Under the pieces are notes generated by a model. It was given only the letters and a program-made list of their open reading frames with translations, searched no databases and was not told the origin of the DNA. A program made the position numbers and the translations under genes. A stretch of DNA of 64,000 nucleotides from Chamaecrista fasciculata. Lineage: Eukaryota > Streptophyta > Magnoliopsida > Fabales > Fabaceae. The stretch lies in contig QANZ01055528.1 of the NCBI GenBank assembly GCA_003254925.1, positions 22,207 to 86,206 of the forward strand, given 5' to 3'. Position 1 is the stretch's first letter. Each line of letters opens with the position of its first letter. Of the stretch, positions 23,129 through 35,896 are shown one piece after another.

Positions 23129-23959
23129 ATGAGAAGAAAGAAAGATGCAAGGGTGATATTGTAAACTTAATTGAGATTCTAATTAATGAATAATATATAT
23201 TTGAAAGGATATAAATTAGTTTTATACCAAGGCACGTTTCTTTCTTCTTTTTTTTAATGAATAATTACTTATATGTTGTGTTTAGACAAATTACTTTAAC
23301 GGAAAAATGTGAATTTTTGAGATAATATAATTCTCTTTCTTAGTTATCATTTTGTGTCTCCCATATATATTCTTGGACAACTTATTTTATGACCTTTCTA
23401 AATTATATATGTGCATAATTTAGACATGCAATGAGGGAGATATATGCCTTCAAAGACGGTGAGTTGACTAACGTTGACTAAAAAAAACTTATAAAATAGT
23501 TGACGATCTTATTTTTCAAATTGATCATTCTCTTTACGAAATTCTATTGTATGCAAACTGTAATAATTAAAAAGTTTGTTCCAACTTATAAAGAAAAAAA
23601 AAGTTTGTTCCAAGATCATTTAATACCCTATCATATATACTATTTCGACTTATAACTTATAATGTGAGATATATATATATATATATATACTTTTGAAGAT
23701 AATTTTTTTTTAAAAAAAAAAGCTAACTCAGCACATGACCAAACGCTGTTACCTTTTAATAAAAATAAATCACGGGGCTCCAATATGATGACAAGCAAAT
23801 TATATATACACTCAATTAAAAGTTTTTGAATTATATAGTCCCATCAAATAAATGGGTCAAACCACGTAGATTTTTTTTTTTGTCTATTTTTATATTGTAA
23901 AATTTTTATTTTATTGGTATTATAAATTTATTATTTGAATTTAAGGAAAATACATTTTA

Positions 23960-24418
23960 GGTCAAAGTGCACTTTCAGTCCCATAACTTTGGCAAAGATT
24001 TCAATTTGATCCCATAACTTTTTTTGTTGTAATTTTGGTCCTATAACTTTGGCAAAGGTCTCAATTTGGTCCCATAAATTTTTTTGTTGCAATTTTGGTC
24101 CCATAACTTCTAAAAATATCTCACCGTTGGTCCCAAGTTGATTTCCATTCGTCCTATAATTTCACTCATATTTGCCACGTCATCGTCCAACTCAGTATGT
24201 CAGATCATCTTTAGCGGCAGATAATAGATGAAAATCAGTATTGAGACCAACACAGTGAGACGGTTTCAAAAGTTATGGGACCAAAATTGCAACAAAAAAC
24301 GTTATGGGACCAAATTGAGACTTTGCCAAAGTTATGGGACCAAAATTGCAACAAAAAAAGTTATGGGACCAAATTGAAACATTTGCCAAAGTTATGGGAC
24401 CAAAAATGCACTTTAACC
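23960..24418. mobile_element. Mutator-like TIR element upstream of copy B
   Basis: Ends GGTCAAAGTGCACTTTCAG and AAAATGCACTTTAACC are inverted; flanks tacatttta (23951-23959) and tacatttaa (24419-24427) match at 8 of 9. Tandem GGTCCC modules in both arms. It lies about 0.9 kb upstream of the copy B start codon. Confidence 0.7.
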
Positions 24419-24903
24419 TACATTTAAGTTTTCATGATAATTTAATTGAGATATATTATTAAAAACTTGAAATTTTACCGAAATTTGTCATAAAATAAAA
24501 AAATACCTTTTATTTTTTAAAAACATATCACATGTATAAACTTTAATATATAAATATAAATCAAACACATTAAATAATTTTTTTACCTAATATATGAACT
24601 GCTTGATGGGTATGATACTATGTGTGTGAGATATGGAGTGCGAACGTGTAGAATTTCTAGCCATTCGCTGATTTTTTAATTAGTTGGTAGGGTACCGTGA
24701 GCTAATTATTATATAGGTTTTTTTTTATTTAAATACTATATAAAAAATTATTTAGCACAGTATCTCAAGCCTAAAAATATTTATGTATATAAGATACTTT
24801 TCTCTAAAATGAGTATTCACTTTTTGACGGATTAATCACATGCTGATCACGCACTGCCAGTCTCACTGAATTAACGAGGAAGAGAGAGTGGTGATATATT
24901 TAT

Positions 24904-26330
24904 GAGAAAACCTATTTTTTAGTCCCTTATTTGTTACTGAGTCAATGATTTAGTCCTTAAATTGTATCAAACAAATCTCAGTTATTGAAGCCAAAATTTT
25001 AATCTTGTATCAAACAAGAATACACCACAACTCCATCACCAACCAACTAATAACTAATTAAACACTTGCTCAATGAAATAGAAAAAAAAGAGTACAAAAA
25101 TTGATCGATGGATGCACGAATTAAAAATGATCAATGAAGTAATTGATTAATTAATACATGATACCAAAAAGGCAAGGGCCTTGAGGAAGCTAAGTGGCAT
25201 CCGCAACATCTTTATTTGGACAGGGTTAGGATTGTTGTGAAGGAAGAGAGGTTCCTCCTCCCTCCTTTTCTTGGGAATAGTCATAGGGAGTGGCTTGGTA
25301 GGATTGAAGTAAAGGCCTCTTCGTGCTTGGTCACGATCATTCCAAGTAAGTGAGGTAAGGGCTTAGTCTTTAGTAAATGAAGTAATATTCTATTGAGCTC
25401 ATCAATATTTTACGTTCACTAATCACCCTATAAATAATCATCATGGCTATTAGTAACCTCCTTATAAATGACCATCATGACCATTAGTAACCCCTCTATG
25501 AATGACCATTATGGCTATCAGTAACCCCCTCATAAGTGGCCATCATGACCATCAACAACTACTCACCTAAGTTCCCCCTGTAAATACCCCCTCATTCCTC
25601 AAAGAGGGAAGAACAGACAAACAACCAAAAAGTACGCTTAGAGAATTCCAACTCGCCCTCTAAACTCCCTAGAATATAGTTCAATTTACTTAAGTCTTAA
25701 GTCCTCTTGTCTTGCCAAGTCCTTACTTGGAGTGCTTTACTTCCCCCTGTCAAGAAGCCCCTAGTGACTATTTCCATTATTTATATAATTTTATTATTGA
25801 TAACTTTAATCTTGTTTATTTGTTGTTCTCTTGTTTCTCTTCTTTTGCTCTGGACCTCCAAGCTCGAACCTATCCCGTTCCCGGAACAAATAGAAATGTG
25901 GAGAAGGGCATTTATTGTGATCGAGTGTAGGAAGACCCATGACACCTGAAGTAGCATGAGGCATAGTGGAAGAGCCGGAGGGAGCATCGGAGGGCTGGAC
26001 ATTTATCTCCGGGCTGCGGCGATGGGAAGACTAGAGATGAAGTTTAGATGCAAAAAGCACACAAGTTTCATTAGTTTTTTAATTTAATTATATTATCTTA
26101 TGTGTAAACTGGAATATAATAGGATAGATGATTTGGGAGTTAACTCAGCATTTAACGGTGACACATGATCACTTAACGGCCATATGATCAAGTTAGCTAA
26201 TGGTTAATAGCTCAGGGACCAAAACGTAGACGGAAGTGTAAAATTGAGAGACTGAGTTGTAGTTTCCCATAATTTAGGGACCAAATCGTTGACTCAATAA
26301 CATATGAGGGACCAAAAAGTAGATTTTCTC
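24904..26330. mobile_element. Long TIR element related to the 28308-30363 element
   Basis: The left end (GAGAAAACC ... TTAGTCCCTTATTTGTTACT) and right end (AACATATGAGGGACCAAAAAG ... TTTTCTC) are inverted and resemble the arms of the 2,056-bp element at 28308. Flanks tatatttat and tatttttaa match at about 7 of 9. The interior holds a GC-richer block at 25150-25330 and 25560-26030 and a 34-bp minisatellite, but no protein was recognised there. Confidence 0.5.
25419..25553. repeat. 34-bp minisatellite, four units
   Basis: Four imperfect units of about 34 bp, each of the form agtaacccc-ctataaatgacc-atcatgaccatt. They lie inside the TIR element at 24904-26330. Confidence 0.8.
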
Positions 26331-27655
26331 TATTTTTAACTTAGGAAAAGTGACGACTTACAAGACATTAAATGAGCATTTATTGCAAAGTATAGGAAAA
26401 GAGTTGAAAAATTATATTGAAATGAGGGCATATGGACGTTTGGATAGCTTTGCCTCCAGGTTTCATAGAATGAACTAGTTAAGGAAGTAGGAAATATTGA
26501 AAAATCAACTTCTTTAATTTCTCTCAAGGGACAAAATTTTTAAGGAAAAATCTACGAAGAACTTGATTGCCCTATCACCATAATCTCTAGCCTTTGAATT
26601 TAATGTGTTTTGACTAGGAATTGGGGTGATAGGTGATAGGTGATAGCGCAATCAGCCTCCCAACAAATTTTAGAGAATAGAAACTCAAGGCTTCGTAATT
26701 AATTGTGAAACGTATACTATTATGTTCACGGATATGAATATGAGATAGAGTTAATTTTAAAAATTATTTTCTCCGTTCCAAAATACTCCCTATCTACTTT
26801 TTAAGATTAATACACATAGACTAAAAAAATTATTAATTCATCTAAAATTAAGAGAAATATGAGATAAAAAGAAGAACAAAACTTATATAGTTATATATCA
26901 ACCTCAAGTAACTATATAATAGGGATATAATTGTGATTGGAGAAATTGGTTTTATTACATTACTCTTAGTTACTCTCACCAATTCAATCTCAACTAAATA
27001 TTTAATAGGGATATAATTGCAAAAAGAGTAATTAATGTTCTCTTGATTTTGAAAAAACATAAGATATTTTGAAAAAAAAAAAATCCTCCAACAAAACAGA
27101 TATTCAGAGACAGAGGGAGTATAAGATAAGTAGTATAATACTCCCTCCGATTCTGAACGAGTTTTGGAAATTTTTATAAGTAAATAACTGATGTTTTATA
27201 AAATCAAGAAAACATTAATTATTTTTTTACAATTTTATCCCTACCTATTTTCTCTAAGAATAAATATTGTAATAAGTATTCTTTAAAAATAGGAAAAAAA
27301 AAATAAGGGTAGTGTAATCTTATTATCTTATATTTTTCTAAGTTTAAGGTAAATTAATCATTTCTTTGGTCTGTGCGCACCTAACAAATTATAGCAGATA
27401 TTGTGACCATAAGGAGTATATTATTATGTTACACGTATACATGAATGGATATAAATATGAAATACAATTAATTTTAAAAATTATAAGATACAAGTACGAT
27501 AATATTTATTTAAAAATAAAATTACAAAATATAAATTTAAATAATTTTTCCTATAAAAACATGAATGTTTTGTTTATTATTATAAAAAAAATAAAATTCT
27601 AATATAACAAAAATAAAATTAGATAGAAACACCGTATAAAATATAATACTTTACA
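26331..27655. other. Intergenic AT-rich stretch
   Basis: No gene recognised. It contains inverted segments such as ATACTCCCTCCG (near 27140) and CAGAGGGAGTATAAG (near 27111), typical of Stowaway/MITE ends of grasses and dicots, but no element could be bounded. Confidence 0.4.
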
Positions 27656-27845
27656 CCAACAAGTAATTGGTGTAGCGGCTAGGCGAGCTACATCATAGGG
27701 AGAGGACCCAAATTCAATTCCTAGAGTCAACATTGTTGGGAGGGCTCTGACCATTTCCTCTCTGAGGCCCGAATGGAATTAATCTTCGCTTAAACTGTTA
27801 CACGGATAGGCGGGGAATACCCATGACTTAACAAAAAAAAAAGAG
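27656..27845 (+). mobile_element. tRNA-derived SINE with 16-bp target duplication
   Basis: Flanked by aatataatactttaca on both sides (27640-27655 and 27846-27861), perfect over 16 bases. It begins with an A-box-like ggtgtagcggctaggcgag and a B-box-like aaattcaattcc, and ends in a run of A. A second, diverged copy in reverse orientation is at 43300-43475, sharing the tail 'acacggataggcggggaat'. Confidence 0.85.
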
Positions 27846-29167
27846 AATATAATACTTTACAAATAAAATATAAATTTTATATCTTATAATATTTTAATAG
27901 TATTCAAGAATATTCATAAAATTTGAATAAGGGCACAACACTTTTTTTAAAATATCCATGCTTCTTATATATATATATATATATATATTATGTTAACTAG
28001 AAAAGAGACATTGAAACTGATCCTATAATATTAACTAGCTAGAAAAGCCCCAAAAATATCAAACAGTGTAAGAAAACGTCAAAATGACAAAAGTATGAGT
28101 TTGTCAACAGCATGAGTCACGGTGTGAAGAGTTTCAATTGTGTCATGGCACACATGCTTCAATATATGATATGGTCTCTCAACCATGACACACGAGCTAG
28201 TTTCATTATGGCACACAGAAAACACGTAAAGCAACGTGGAAAATGGTGTGTGTCTTCCTTTTAATAACTTAATAACATCCCATAACTAAAGAGGGAGTTA
28301 TATTAATAGAGCAAACCCCCTTTTTGGTCCCTCAATTGTTACTGAGTCGAGGAATCAGTCCCTCAATTGTGGGAAACTGCAACTCAGTCCCTCAATTGTA
28401 CAATCCCGTTTACGTTTTGGTCCCTCACGTCTGGTCCGTTAGTGATAGAGGTGTTAAGTGATGACGTGTCACCGTTATCTGCTTAGGTGGCCGTTAAATG
28501 CTTAGTTGAGGGACCAAATCCTCGACTCAATAACAATTGAGGGACCAAAAAGGGGGTTTGCTCAAATTAATATCCAACTCATTTCCACTTGACACCTCAT
28601 TCAAACTACTCTCTTGCAATTTGGTCCCAAAACCCCTAAATCCCCTAAAACTTTTTTTAATCCTCTTCTTCATCTTTTTCATCTTCTTCATTCATTTTAG
28701 TCCCAAATCCTAAAAATAAAATTGTAAAGTATCCCAAAACCTTTCCAAACATTCCAATTTAATCCTTAAATGCATTAAAAACCCTAACACCCTAAACCCT
28801 AAAAAAAATCTACTTTGAGTTCATTCATTTTATCCCATTATTCTCAATTTATTAAATCATAATTGAAAAAAACATTTTAGTCCCTGAACCCTAATTTCTT
28901 CATCTTCATCTTCATCCTCATTCCTCTCTCATCTTTCATTCCTCACCGCCGACCCTACTGCTTCAACCAAATCCTCAAACATCAAAATGGCTCGATTCTT
29001 CAAATCCTTAAACATTCTCTCGCTCGATTCTTCAATTTCTGGGTTTGATTTCAAGTTCACAACCATTTTGGGCGTCGCGAGATACATTCATTCATTTCTT
29101 AGGGTTCGAATTCGAATTGGGGGAGAAAGTTTGGGGTTTCTTTCGATTTTGAAGAAATTCCGAGAGA

Positions 29168-29381
29168 ATGCCTGCGACTGATGATGAAAACTCGTCGTCG
29201 TCGTCGCCGTCGTTGTTTACCCATTTCGGCCGTTCGCTTTTGAGTCTCTGTCGCGACCATCAGGTTCACTCCATGGAAAGCTCAACGACGCCACATGTTC
29301 ACTCTTTCGCGACTTGCTTTCTCTCATGAGTCTCTAAGCTTCTCGATTCCTTCCTTCGCTGCCACGAGAGCTTTTCGGCTG
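29168..29381 (+). pseudogene. Captured 5' fragment of a ROH1/BYPASS1-like (DUF793) gene
   Basis: From an ATG the frame reads MPATDDENSSSSSPSLFTHF, then GRSLLSLCRDHQVHSME. This resembles the N-terminus of plant ROH1/DUF793 proteins, which typically start MPATD and carry FGRSLLSxRRDQVHSME. Further on DLLSL and, after a two-base shift and a W-to-stop change, VSKLLDSFLRCHESF match the next conserved block of that family. The intervening part is shortened, then a GATGAT repeat replaces the gene. The flanking arms belong to the Pack-MULE. It cannot encode a normal protein. Family assignment is by memory of motifs, not by a search. Confidence 0.65.
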
Positions 29382-29639
29382 ATGAATGATGATGATGATG
29401 ATATGAACTGATGATGAACTGATTTTTTTTTAATTTTTTGATGATGAACTGATGAATGATGATGATGATGATATAAACTGATGATGAACTAATTTTTTTT
29501 AATCAAGAATTGATGAAACTTGTGTAATCTTTGGTGATTTCTGGTTGTGTAGTTTTAGGGTTTTGTGGTTTGGGGTTTGGAGTGGATGAGAAGATGAAGA
29601 TGATGAAAGATGAAGAGGAAAGTAGGATTTAGGGACCAA

Positions 29640-29890
29640 ATTGCAAGAGAGTAGTTTTTTTAGGGGTTTAGGATTTAGGGTTTAGGGGTTTAGGGTTTTA
29701 GATTTTAGGGTTTAGGGTTTTAGAGTTCAGGGTTTTAGGATTTTAAGGTTTTTAATACTTTTAAGGACTAAATTGGAATGTTTGGAAGAGTTTTGGGACA
29801 CTTTACAATTTTAGGAATTTAGGGTTTTAGGGTTTAGAGTTTAGGATTTTAGGGTTTAGGGTTTAGAGTTTGGGGCTTAAATTTTAGGAT
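29640..29890. repeat. Degenerate TTTAGGG telomere-like tract inside the Pack-MULE
   Basis: Many variants of TTTAGGG/TTTAGGGG/TTTTAGGG occur, with the complementary AAACCCTAA run in the left arm (about 28781-28803). Because both arms carry it, it belongs to the transposon arms rather than to a telomere. Confidence 0.6.
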
Positions 29891-30850
29891 TTTTAATACA
29901 TTTAAGGACTAAATTGGAATGTTTGGAAGGGTTTTGGGATACTTTACAATTTTATTTTTAGCATTTGGGACTAAAATGAATGAAGAAGATGAAAAAGATG
30001 AATAAGAGGATAAAAAAAAGTTTTAGGGGATTTAGGGGTTTTGGGACCAAATTGCAAGAGAGTAGTTTTAATGAGGTGTCAAGTGGAAATGAGTTGGATA
30101 CTAATTTGAGCAAATCCCCTTTTTGGTCCCTCAATTGTTATTGAGTCGAGGATTTGGTCCCTCAACTAAGCATTTAACGGCCACCTAAGCAGATAACGGT
30201 GACACGTCATCACTTAACACTTCTATCACTAACGGACCAGACGTGAGGGACCAAAACGTAAACGGGATTGTACAATTGAGGGACTGAGTTGTAGTTTCCC
30301 ACAATTGAGGGACCGATTTCTCGACTCAGTAACAATTGAGGGACCAAAAAGGGGGTTTGCTCTTATATTAATCGTAATCAGTAAGCTAAGATGCACTATA
30401 ACGTATACGGGTACTTGCACATGTAAACAGTGTGAATATGGGGTATGTTAATTTTAGAAATTATAGGATACTGATACGGCAATATTTATTTAAATAAAAA
30501 GTTATAAAATATAAATTTATATGCTCTTTTATATAAAAATATGAATGTTTTGTTTATTAATCTAAAAAGAATAAATTTTTAATATAACAAAAATAAAATA
30601 AGATAAAAATATTGTGATATTTTATAAAAAAAAATATAAAAATTTATATTTTATAATATTTTAAAAGTATCTTAGAATATTCATTAGCTAGATCCATTCG
30701 ATTCGTTTGATTCGTCCCACGACGATTCGGTATATTATTTTAAATCGATATATATTCTATTTTAATCGTTTCATTCGCGAGGAGAATACGGGTACGGCAC
30801 CATTTTTCAAGTGTCACTAAGTAATGATAAAATCTAGGAAATTTTCTTTT

Positions 30851-31212
30851 GGTAAAAGTACTAATTCCATTCCCAAATTTTATATTAATTTTCAATTTCG
30901 TCTTTAATTTTTTTTTGCAATCAATTTCGTCCATAATATTTCACATTTTGTTCTTTATCTTTTATTTTTATTTTAGCCAAATATTAATGACAGAATCTAC
31001 GTGACTACTAATATTTAATGTAAAGTTGATGGAAAAAAAATCTCAAATTGAAAAACAGGACGTAGCTTGTCGTTAATTTATTGAAAGAAGTTAGTCAAAA
31101 GACAAAATTAACCAAAATATAAAACGCTGAGGATGAAATTAACTGCAAAAAAAGATTGGGGATGAAATTAACAGTCGATGTAAAGTTTGAGAGCCAAATT
31201 AATGCTTTTGTC
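30851..31212. mobile_element. TIR repeat 'GGTAAAAGTACTAATT'
   Basis: A terminally inverted repeat of about 360 bp with modules ATTTCGTC(TC)C and complement, sharing the body 'agccaaatattaatgacaga' with copies at 51993-52349, 62537-62960 and 62977-63348. No coding content. Confidence 0.55.
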
Positions 31213-31824
31213 ATTATTTTTCATTTATTATTAATTCAGTAGTTTAGGTCTTGTTTCTTTTTGCATTATTTTCACCACCATTAAGTTAATTTCTTTCTCT
31301 CAGATTAATCAAAAGATACGAGTATACGACGTACTGTTCAAAACTTAAATTCACAAACCAAATTATCTTGGGATGATACCATGTATCAAGTGGTTATATT
31401 ACCTCAATAGTACTGTACATTTGCACTAAGAATTTTACAAATTTAAAACCTATTTGAAAGAAATTAAAATTCCCATTAGTATCATATAGGGTGTTGAGAT
31501 AAAGTAATTAGTGACAATATGACACCCTTATTACAAAATGGTTGCCTTGAGGCAAAGGAATGAGATCACATGTCTTTATTAATGAGTAACCATGTAAAGA
31601 GGTAAGGATGATTATAAGTAAAATATTAATATATATAATATTATGATTTTTATTTTTAGACTCGAATATAAGTAAAGTGTTCATACATGATATTGCGAAG
31701 AATGTCTTTATGACCTCGAAAAGGAGTGTACATCATTTTTTTTTTTTAAAAAAAAACTTGAAAAAATAAATGAAAAGAATTCCAAAATCAATTTAAGAAA
31801 ATGGTGGATAAGATTTAATTTGAA

Positions 31825-33011
31825 GGCCAAAGTGCGAATTTGGTCCTGTAATTTTGCTCCAGTTCCCAAATCAGTCCTATAACTTTTTTTGTCTCGAATT
31901 TGGTCCTGTATTTTTGCTCCAGGTCCCAAATCAGTCCTATATCTTTTTTAGTCTCAGTTTTGGTCCCATATGTTTTGAAAACCTCCCACCTTTAGTCCTT
32001 CATCTACTTTAAATTTCAATTTAGTCCTGAAAACTTCAAGTCCCTTTCACTTTAGTCCCTGACTAAGTGACTATCAAAATGAAAGTGAAAGAGCATCCCT
32101 GAAGATTCTCAAACCTTACATTTTGGTCTCTAATCCATGAATTCTTCATGAAATGGAATAGAAATGAAAAAAAAAACGCAAATTAAAAGCAAATGACAGA
32201 GGGACCAAAACTGAAAACGCAAAAAATTTAAAACCCACCGGAAAATGCAAGGAAATCACCGAGAAACTCAAAAACCCCAATTCTCACTGAAATCTCACTC
32301 AAATAATCGCCCTCAAATGCTTTACGAAAGAATTTTCGAAAATTCAAACTTTTGAGAAGGGAGGTGATAGAAGATTCTCTTACATTTGGTGATTCTGAGA
32401 GAGAAGTTCTAAAATCTCTTACATTTCTTCTATCACCTTCCTCCTCAAAAGTTTGAATTTTCGAAAATTCTTATTTAAAACATTTGAGGGTGATTATTTG
32501 AGTGAGATTTCAGTGAGAATTGAGGTTTTTGGATGAGTTCTTGAGTTTCTCGGCGATTTCCATACGTTTTCCGGCAAGTTTGGGGCATTTTCAGTTTTGG
32601 TCTCTTTGTCTTTTGCTTTTAATTTGTGTTTTCAATTTTGGTCCCTTTGTCATTTGCTTTAATTTGTGTTGTTTTTGTATTTTTATCCCATTTAATGAAG
32701 AATTCATGAATTAGGGACCAAGATATAAGGTTTGAGAATCTTTAGGGATGCTCTTTCACTTTCATTTTGATAGTTAGGGACTAAAGTGAAAGGGATTTGA
32801 AGTTTTCAGGACTAAACTATAATTTAAAATAGACGGAGGACTAACGGTGGGAGGTTTTCAAAACATATGGGGACCAAAAGTGAGACAAAAAAAGATATAG
32901 GACTAATTTGAGACCTAGAGCAAAGATATATGACCAAATTCGAGATAAAAAAAGTTATACAACTGATTTGGGACTGGAGCAAAGTTACAGGACCAAATTC
33001 GCACTTTGGCC
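31825..33011. mobile_element. Foldback Mutator-like element, 1,187 bp, perfect 9-bp duplication
   Basis: Ends GGCCAAAGTGCGAATTTGG and CCAAATTCGCACTTTGGCC are inverted; both flanks read taatttgaa (31816-31824 and 33012-33020). Almost the whole element is an inverted repeat: the arms meet near 32375-32400, around a short centre (ttacatttggtgattctgag). No gene fragment is recognised; the longest arms contain GGTCCC/GGACCAAA modules. RNA from it would fold into a hairpin over 500 bp long. Confidence 0.85.
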
Positions 33012-33020
33012 TAATTTGAA

Positions 33021-35209
33021 AAAAAAAATTACTTTTAAACCAAATATGGATTCAAGTTTGATATTTAAGGAATGTATTAGATACCTTAGAAAATCTCTCC
33101 AATTAGAAGGTTATCATAAAGGGCTAGTCTAAGATGCAAAGTTTGATTCTTGACATGAGATACAAATGTTGATGTGACATAATTATAGCCATTGATATAA
33201 TTTAATGCTGAAAGATAATAAAAAAAATAATTTTTTTAACCAATCATAACTGTGTATGGAGTCACACCACTAGTTACATACAACCAACTTTTCCACGTGT
33301 CATTATTTTATTGGCTCATGACCCATTGCATCCCATATCAAGAATAGAACTTGCATTATAATCTAACTCTATCATAAAATGATTGTACAAAAATTAAATG
33401 GCATAAAATTTATAATTAATTATTCCTAAATAAAAGTATAATAAAACAAATAACAATAATTGATACAAGAACAGAGCAAGAGAGAAGAAACATAATTATA
33501 TTACCAATAATAAATTACACCAAACAATTTATAAGAAAATAAGATAATTTAAAAATGTTATGAAAAACAAGATTTGACTCAGGTGAAAAACCCAAAGTCC
33601 AAAAGATGCCATAGTTTAAATGTGTGTTTGTTCTTGTTTTGATGAATGAATTCCTCAAATTCAACTTAGAGATTAACAAATGAAAGGATGCCCTAACTTT
33701 GAAAATTGATTCTTTGTAAACTCTATTTGGAAGTCTCGCCAGATGTTAGAGGATTTTAAACTTGGCTTGCAAGCTGATTGTACCTTAGCAATGACTTTAA
33801 TGGCTTGTAATATGGCATGGGTGGTCGAGTTTTGAAATGAAAGGATACAGGCTTAAGAAGTTGTACCCCCAACTATACTTTTAATTGTCTTCACCTATTA
33901 TTTCCATCAAGCTTATACTAGGGTTCAATTATTAAAGAAAATACCAAGATTTGTAACGTGGCCAAATGGATGAATTGTGAGCCATTGAATAGCATTTGAA
34001 GGCTGAATTATCAGTGTTGGATTATGATGAAGACCTATCGAATAATATTCGTTGCAACAACCTTTTTATTGCCAAGAACTTTCCTTTTAAGAGCTTTTCT
34101 TGTTTTTTAACTTTCTTTGTGTCTTCACTAAATTTTGCTTATCTTGTTGTTCAGTGAGGATTTTTATTTTGGTTCTCTTACACTCATCATTAACCATGAG
34201 TTGTGTATTTTATCTTGAAATACTCATCACTCCTTAGATTAAACTAAATGTTGGGTATTTTGTTCTGACAGTACTAGTGTCACCTTAATTAATTGATGGC
34301 CCTTGCATCCGAGGGAATGTGACTTTGTAATGAGGGTTCTTGACCTTTTCCTTTTTTGCTCCATGGTGACGACCCTATAAATAATATATATATTAGTAAT
34401 GAGTTGAGTAGGTGCATGTGCAAGTGGTGACTTTGGAATTTGACATATTGCAAACGTTTAGACTCTTCAATTTGCCTTTGTGGACATATGATTTTACCAC
34501 AAAATTAAAGTTTGCCATTTGATTGTGGAAGATTTTGCTTCTCACTATTGATGTCTATGAGTAGCTTTTAGTTGCAGATCATTAAATCTTTTTGGAGCGT
34601 ATATAGGATCTCAACCATAGACAAAGTGGGCAACCTATTAGAGAGACTTTTGCCCCTATAATAATTGGTGTTTTGAAAGTTATACTCTTGTTTGACAATG
34701 ATGTCATGACTGCTATTAGCTAGAGCAACCCCCTAATTAAAATTTGGAATAAAATATAATGCGCATAAATAAACATCACTCATCATGGTAATGGTAATTT
34801 GTGCCTTAGAGGGATCTGTTATGCTAATTAATATACAAGAATTGTTTGTCATTAACTGATTTTTACAAATAAATTTTTTAAGGCATGTTTAGTTGTTATG
34901 TTTCCTTTTTCATGTTTATTGAAAATAGAAAATACGCTTGAAAATGTGTTTTGTATAATTTTTTAAATGTTTTTTGGAAATATTTTTTGAAACAGACTGA
35001 AAATAGGAAATGTAAAAAAGACGTTTCCAGTATTTCCAAAAACTAACTTATGTTATTATGCAACTTTACAGATTAATAAATTATTTAATCATGTTAATAT
35101 CATCATTTAATAATAATCAAATTTAAAAGCTGCTAAATACTTCTTTCTCAATTCAAACCCCTGCAATTCACTTTCTTTCACTTCAAATCCAATAAGATCT
35201 TCAATTATT
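33021..35209. other. Intergenic stretch without a recognisable gene
   Basis: About 2.2 kb of moderate AT content, less repetitive than its surroundings. The block 33560-34800 looks like old coding or LTR-retrotransposon sequence (few low-complexity runs) but no domain could be read in any frame. Confidence 0.4.
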
Positions 35210-35896
35210 TGGAAGAGACCTGATAATGATTTTCTTAAACTTAATGTTGATGGATTCGCAATAGGAAATCTTATTGGTGCAGGTGGAACTGGGAGAGATT
35301 GTAATAGAAACTGGGTTGTTGGTTTTAGTTCCTTTGTGGGATATGGAACTTCCCTCATTGCTGAATTATGGGGCATCATGAAAGGCATTGAGCTTGTCTT
35401 TTCACTAAATATCAAGAAGCTAATAATTGAAACTGATTCACTTATTTCCAAGAATCTTATTACTTCTTCTGCTGCTTTAACTCATCACCCCCTATACATT
35501 ATAATTTCAAACTGCAGATTCTTTATCAGCAATTGGATGAATGCAAGATGGAATATGTTTTTAGAGAAGCTAACTCATGTGCTGATGCTTTAGCTAACCA
35601 TGGGAAAAAATCTAAGCTTCAATTTACTATTTTTGAATCTCTTCCTCCCTTTTTGGCTCTCTTATTTCACCAAGACTTTATGAAAATAGGAGCTGAAAGA
35701 AGATTGAAGACACTATCTAGGAGAAAACCTCCATAGTTGGAGCTTATGTATGTTTTTTGTTCTTGTTTCTATTTTATGTCAGTTTTCTTATTTATGTCTG
35801 TGTCTTTACTTTTTATGTACGTTTCTCCTAGTGCTATAATTTGCTTTTAACTCTTGTAATGCTGTTTTATTTAATGAATTACCCAGTAAAAAAAAA
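35210..35896 (+). pseudogene. LINE 3' end: RNase H domain and A tail
   Basis: The frame from about 35210 reads RPDNDFLKLNVDGFAIGN, then GAGGTGRD, LIAELWGIMKGIEL and IIETDSL; after one frame change near 35520 it continues CKMEYVFREANSCADALANH to a stop at 35736. The D (VDG), E (AELWG), D (ETDS) and D (ADALA) are the four catalytic acids of RNase H, in the arrangement found at the C-terminus of plant LINE ORF2. About 150 bases of 3' UTR end in an A run (35888-35896). Reverse transcriptase is not present upstream, so this is a 5'-truncated insertion, inactivated by the frameshift. Confidence 0.8.

Larger units (their letters stand above)
28308..30363. mobile_element. Pack-MULE-type element, 2,056 bp, with perfect 9-bp duplication
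   Basis: Ends AGAGCAAACCCCCTTTTTGG and CCAAAAAGGGGGTTTGCTCT are perfect inverted repeats; both flanks read tatattaat (28299-28307 and 30364-30372). Arms of roughly 0.6-0.7 kb are inverted copies of each other: GGTCCCTCAATTG modules, then ACTCTCTTGCAATTTGG and its complement. The centre (about 28900-29400) is richer in GC and holds a gene fragment (29168-29381). A 9-bp duplication with long TIRs and a captured piece of host gene fits Mutator-like Pack-MULEs. No transposase is present. Confidence 0.85.

Noticed and set aside
25419..25553. A CRISPR-like array
   Set aside because: Units are contiguous 34-bp tandem repeats without spacers, in a plant genome.
27656..27845. A tRNA gene
   Set aside because: A and B boxes are present but no cloverleaf can be drawn; poly(A) tail and target duplication show a SINE.
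29640..29890. An interstitial telomere from chromosome fusion
   Set aside because: Tract is degenerate and mirrored in the other arm of a transposon.
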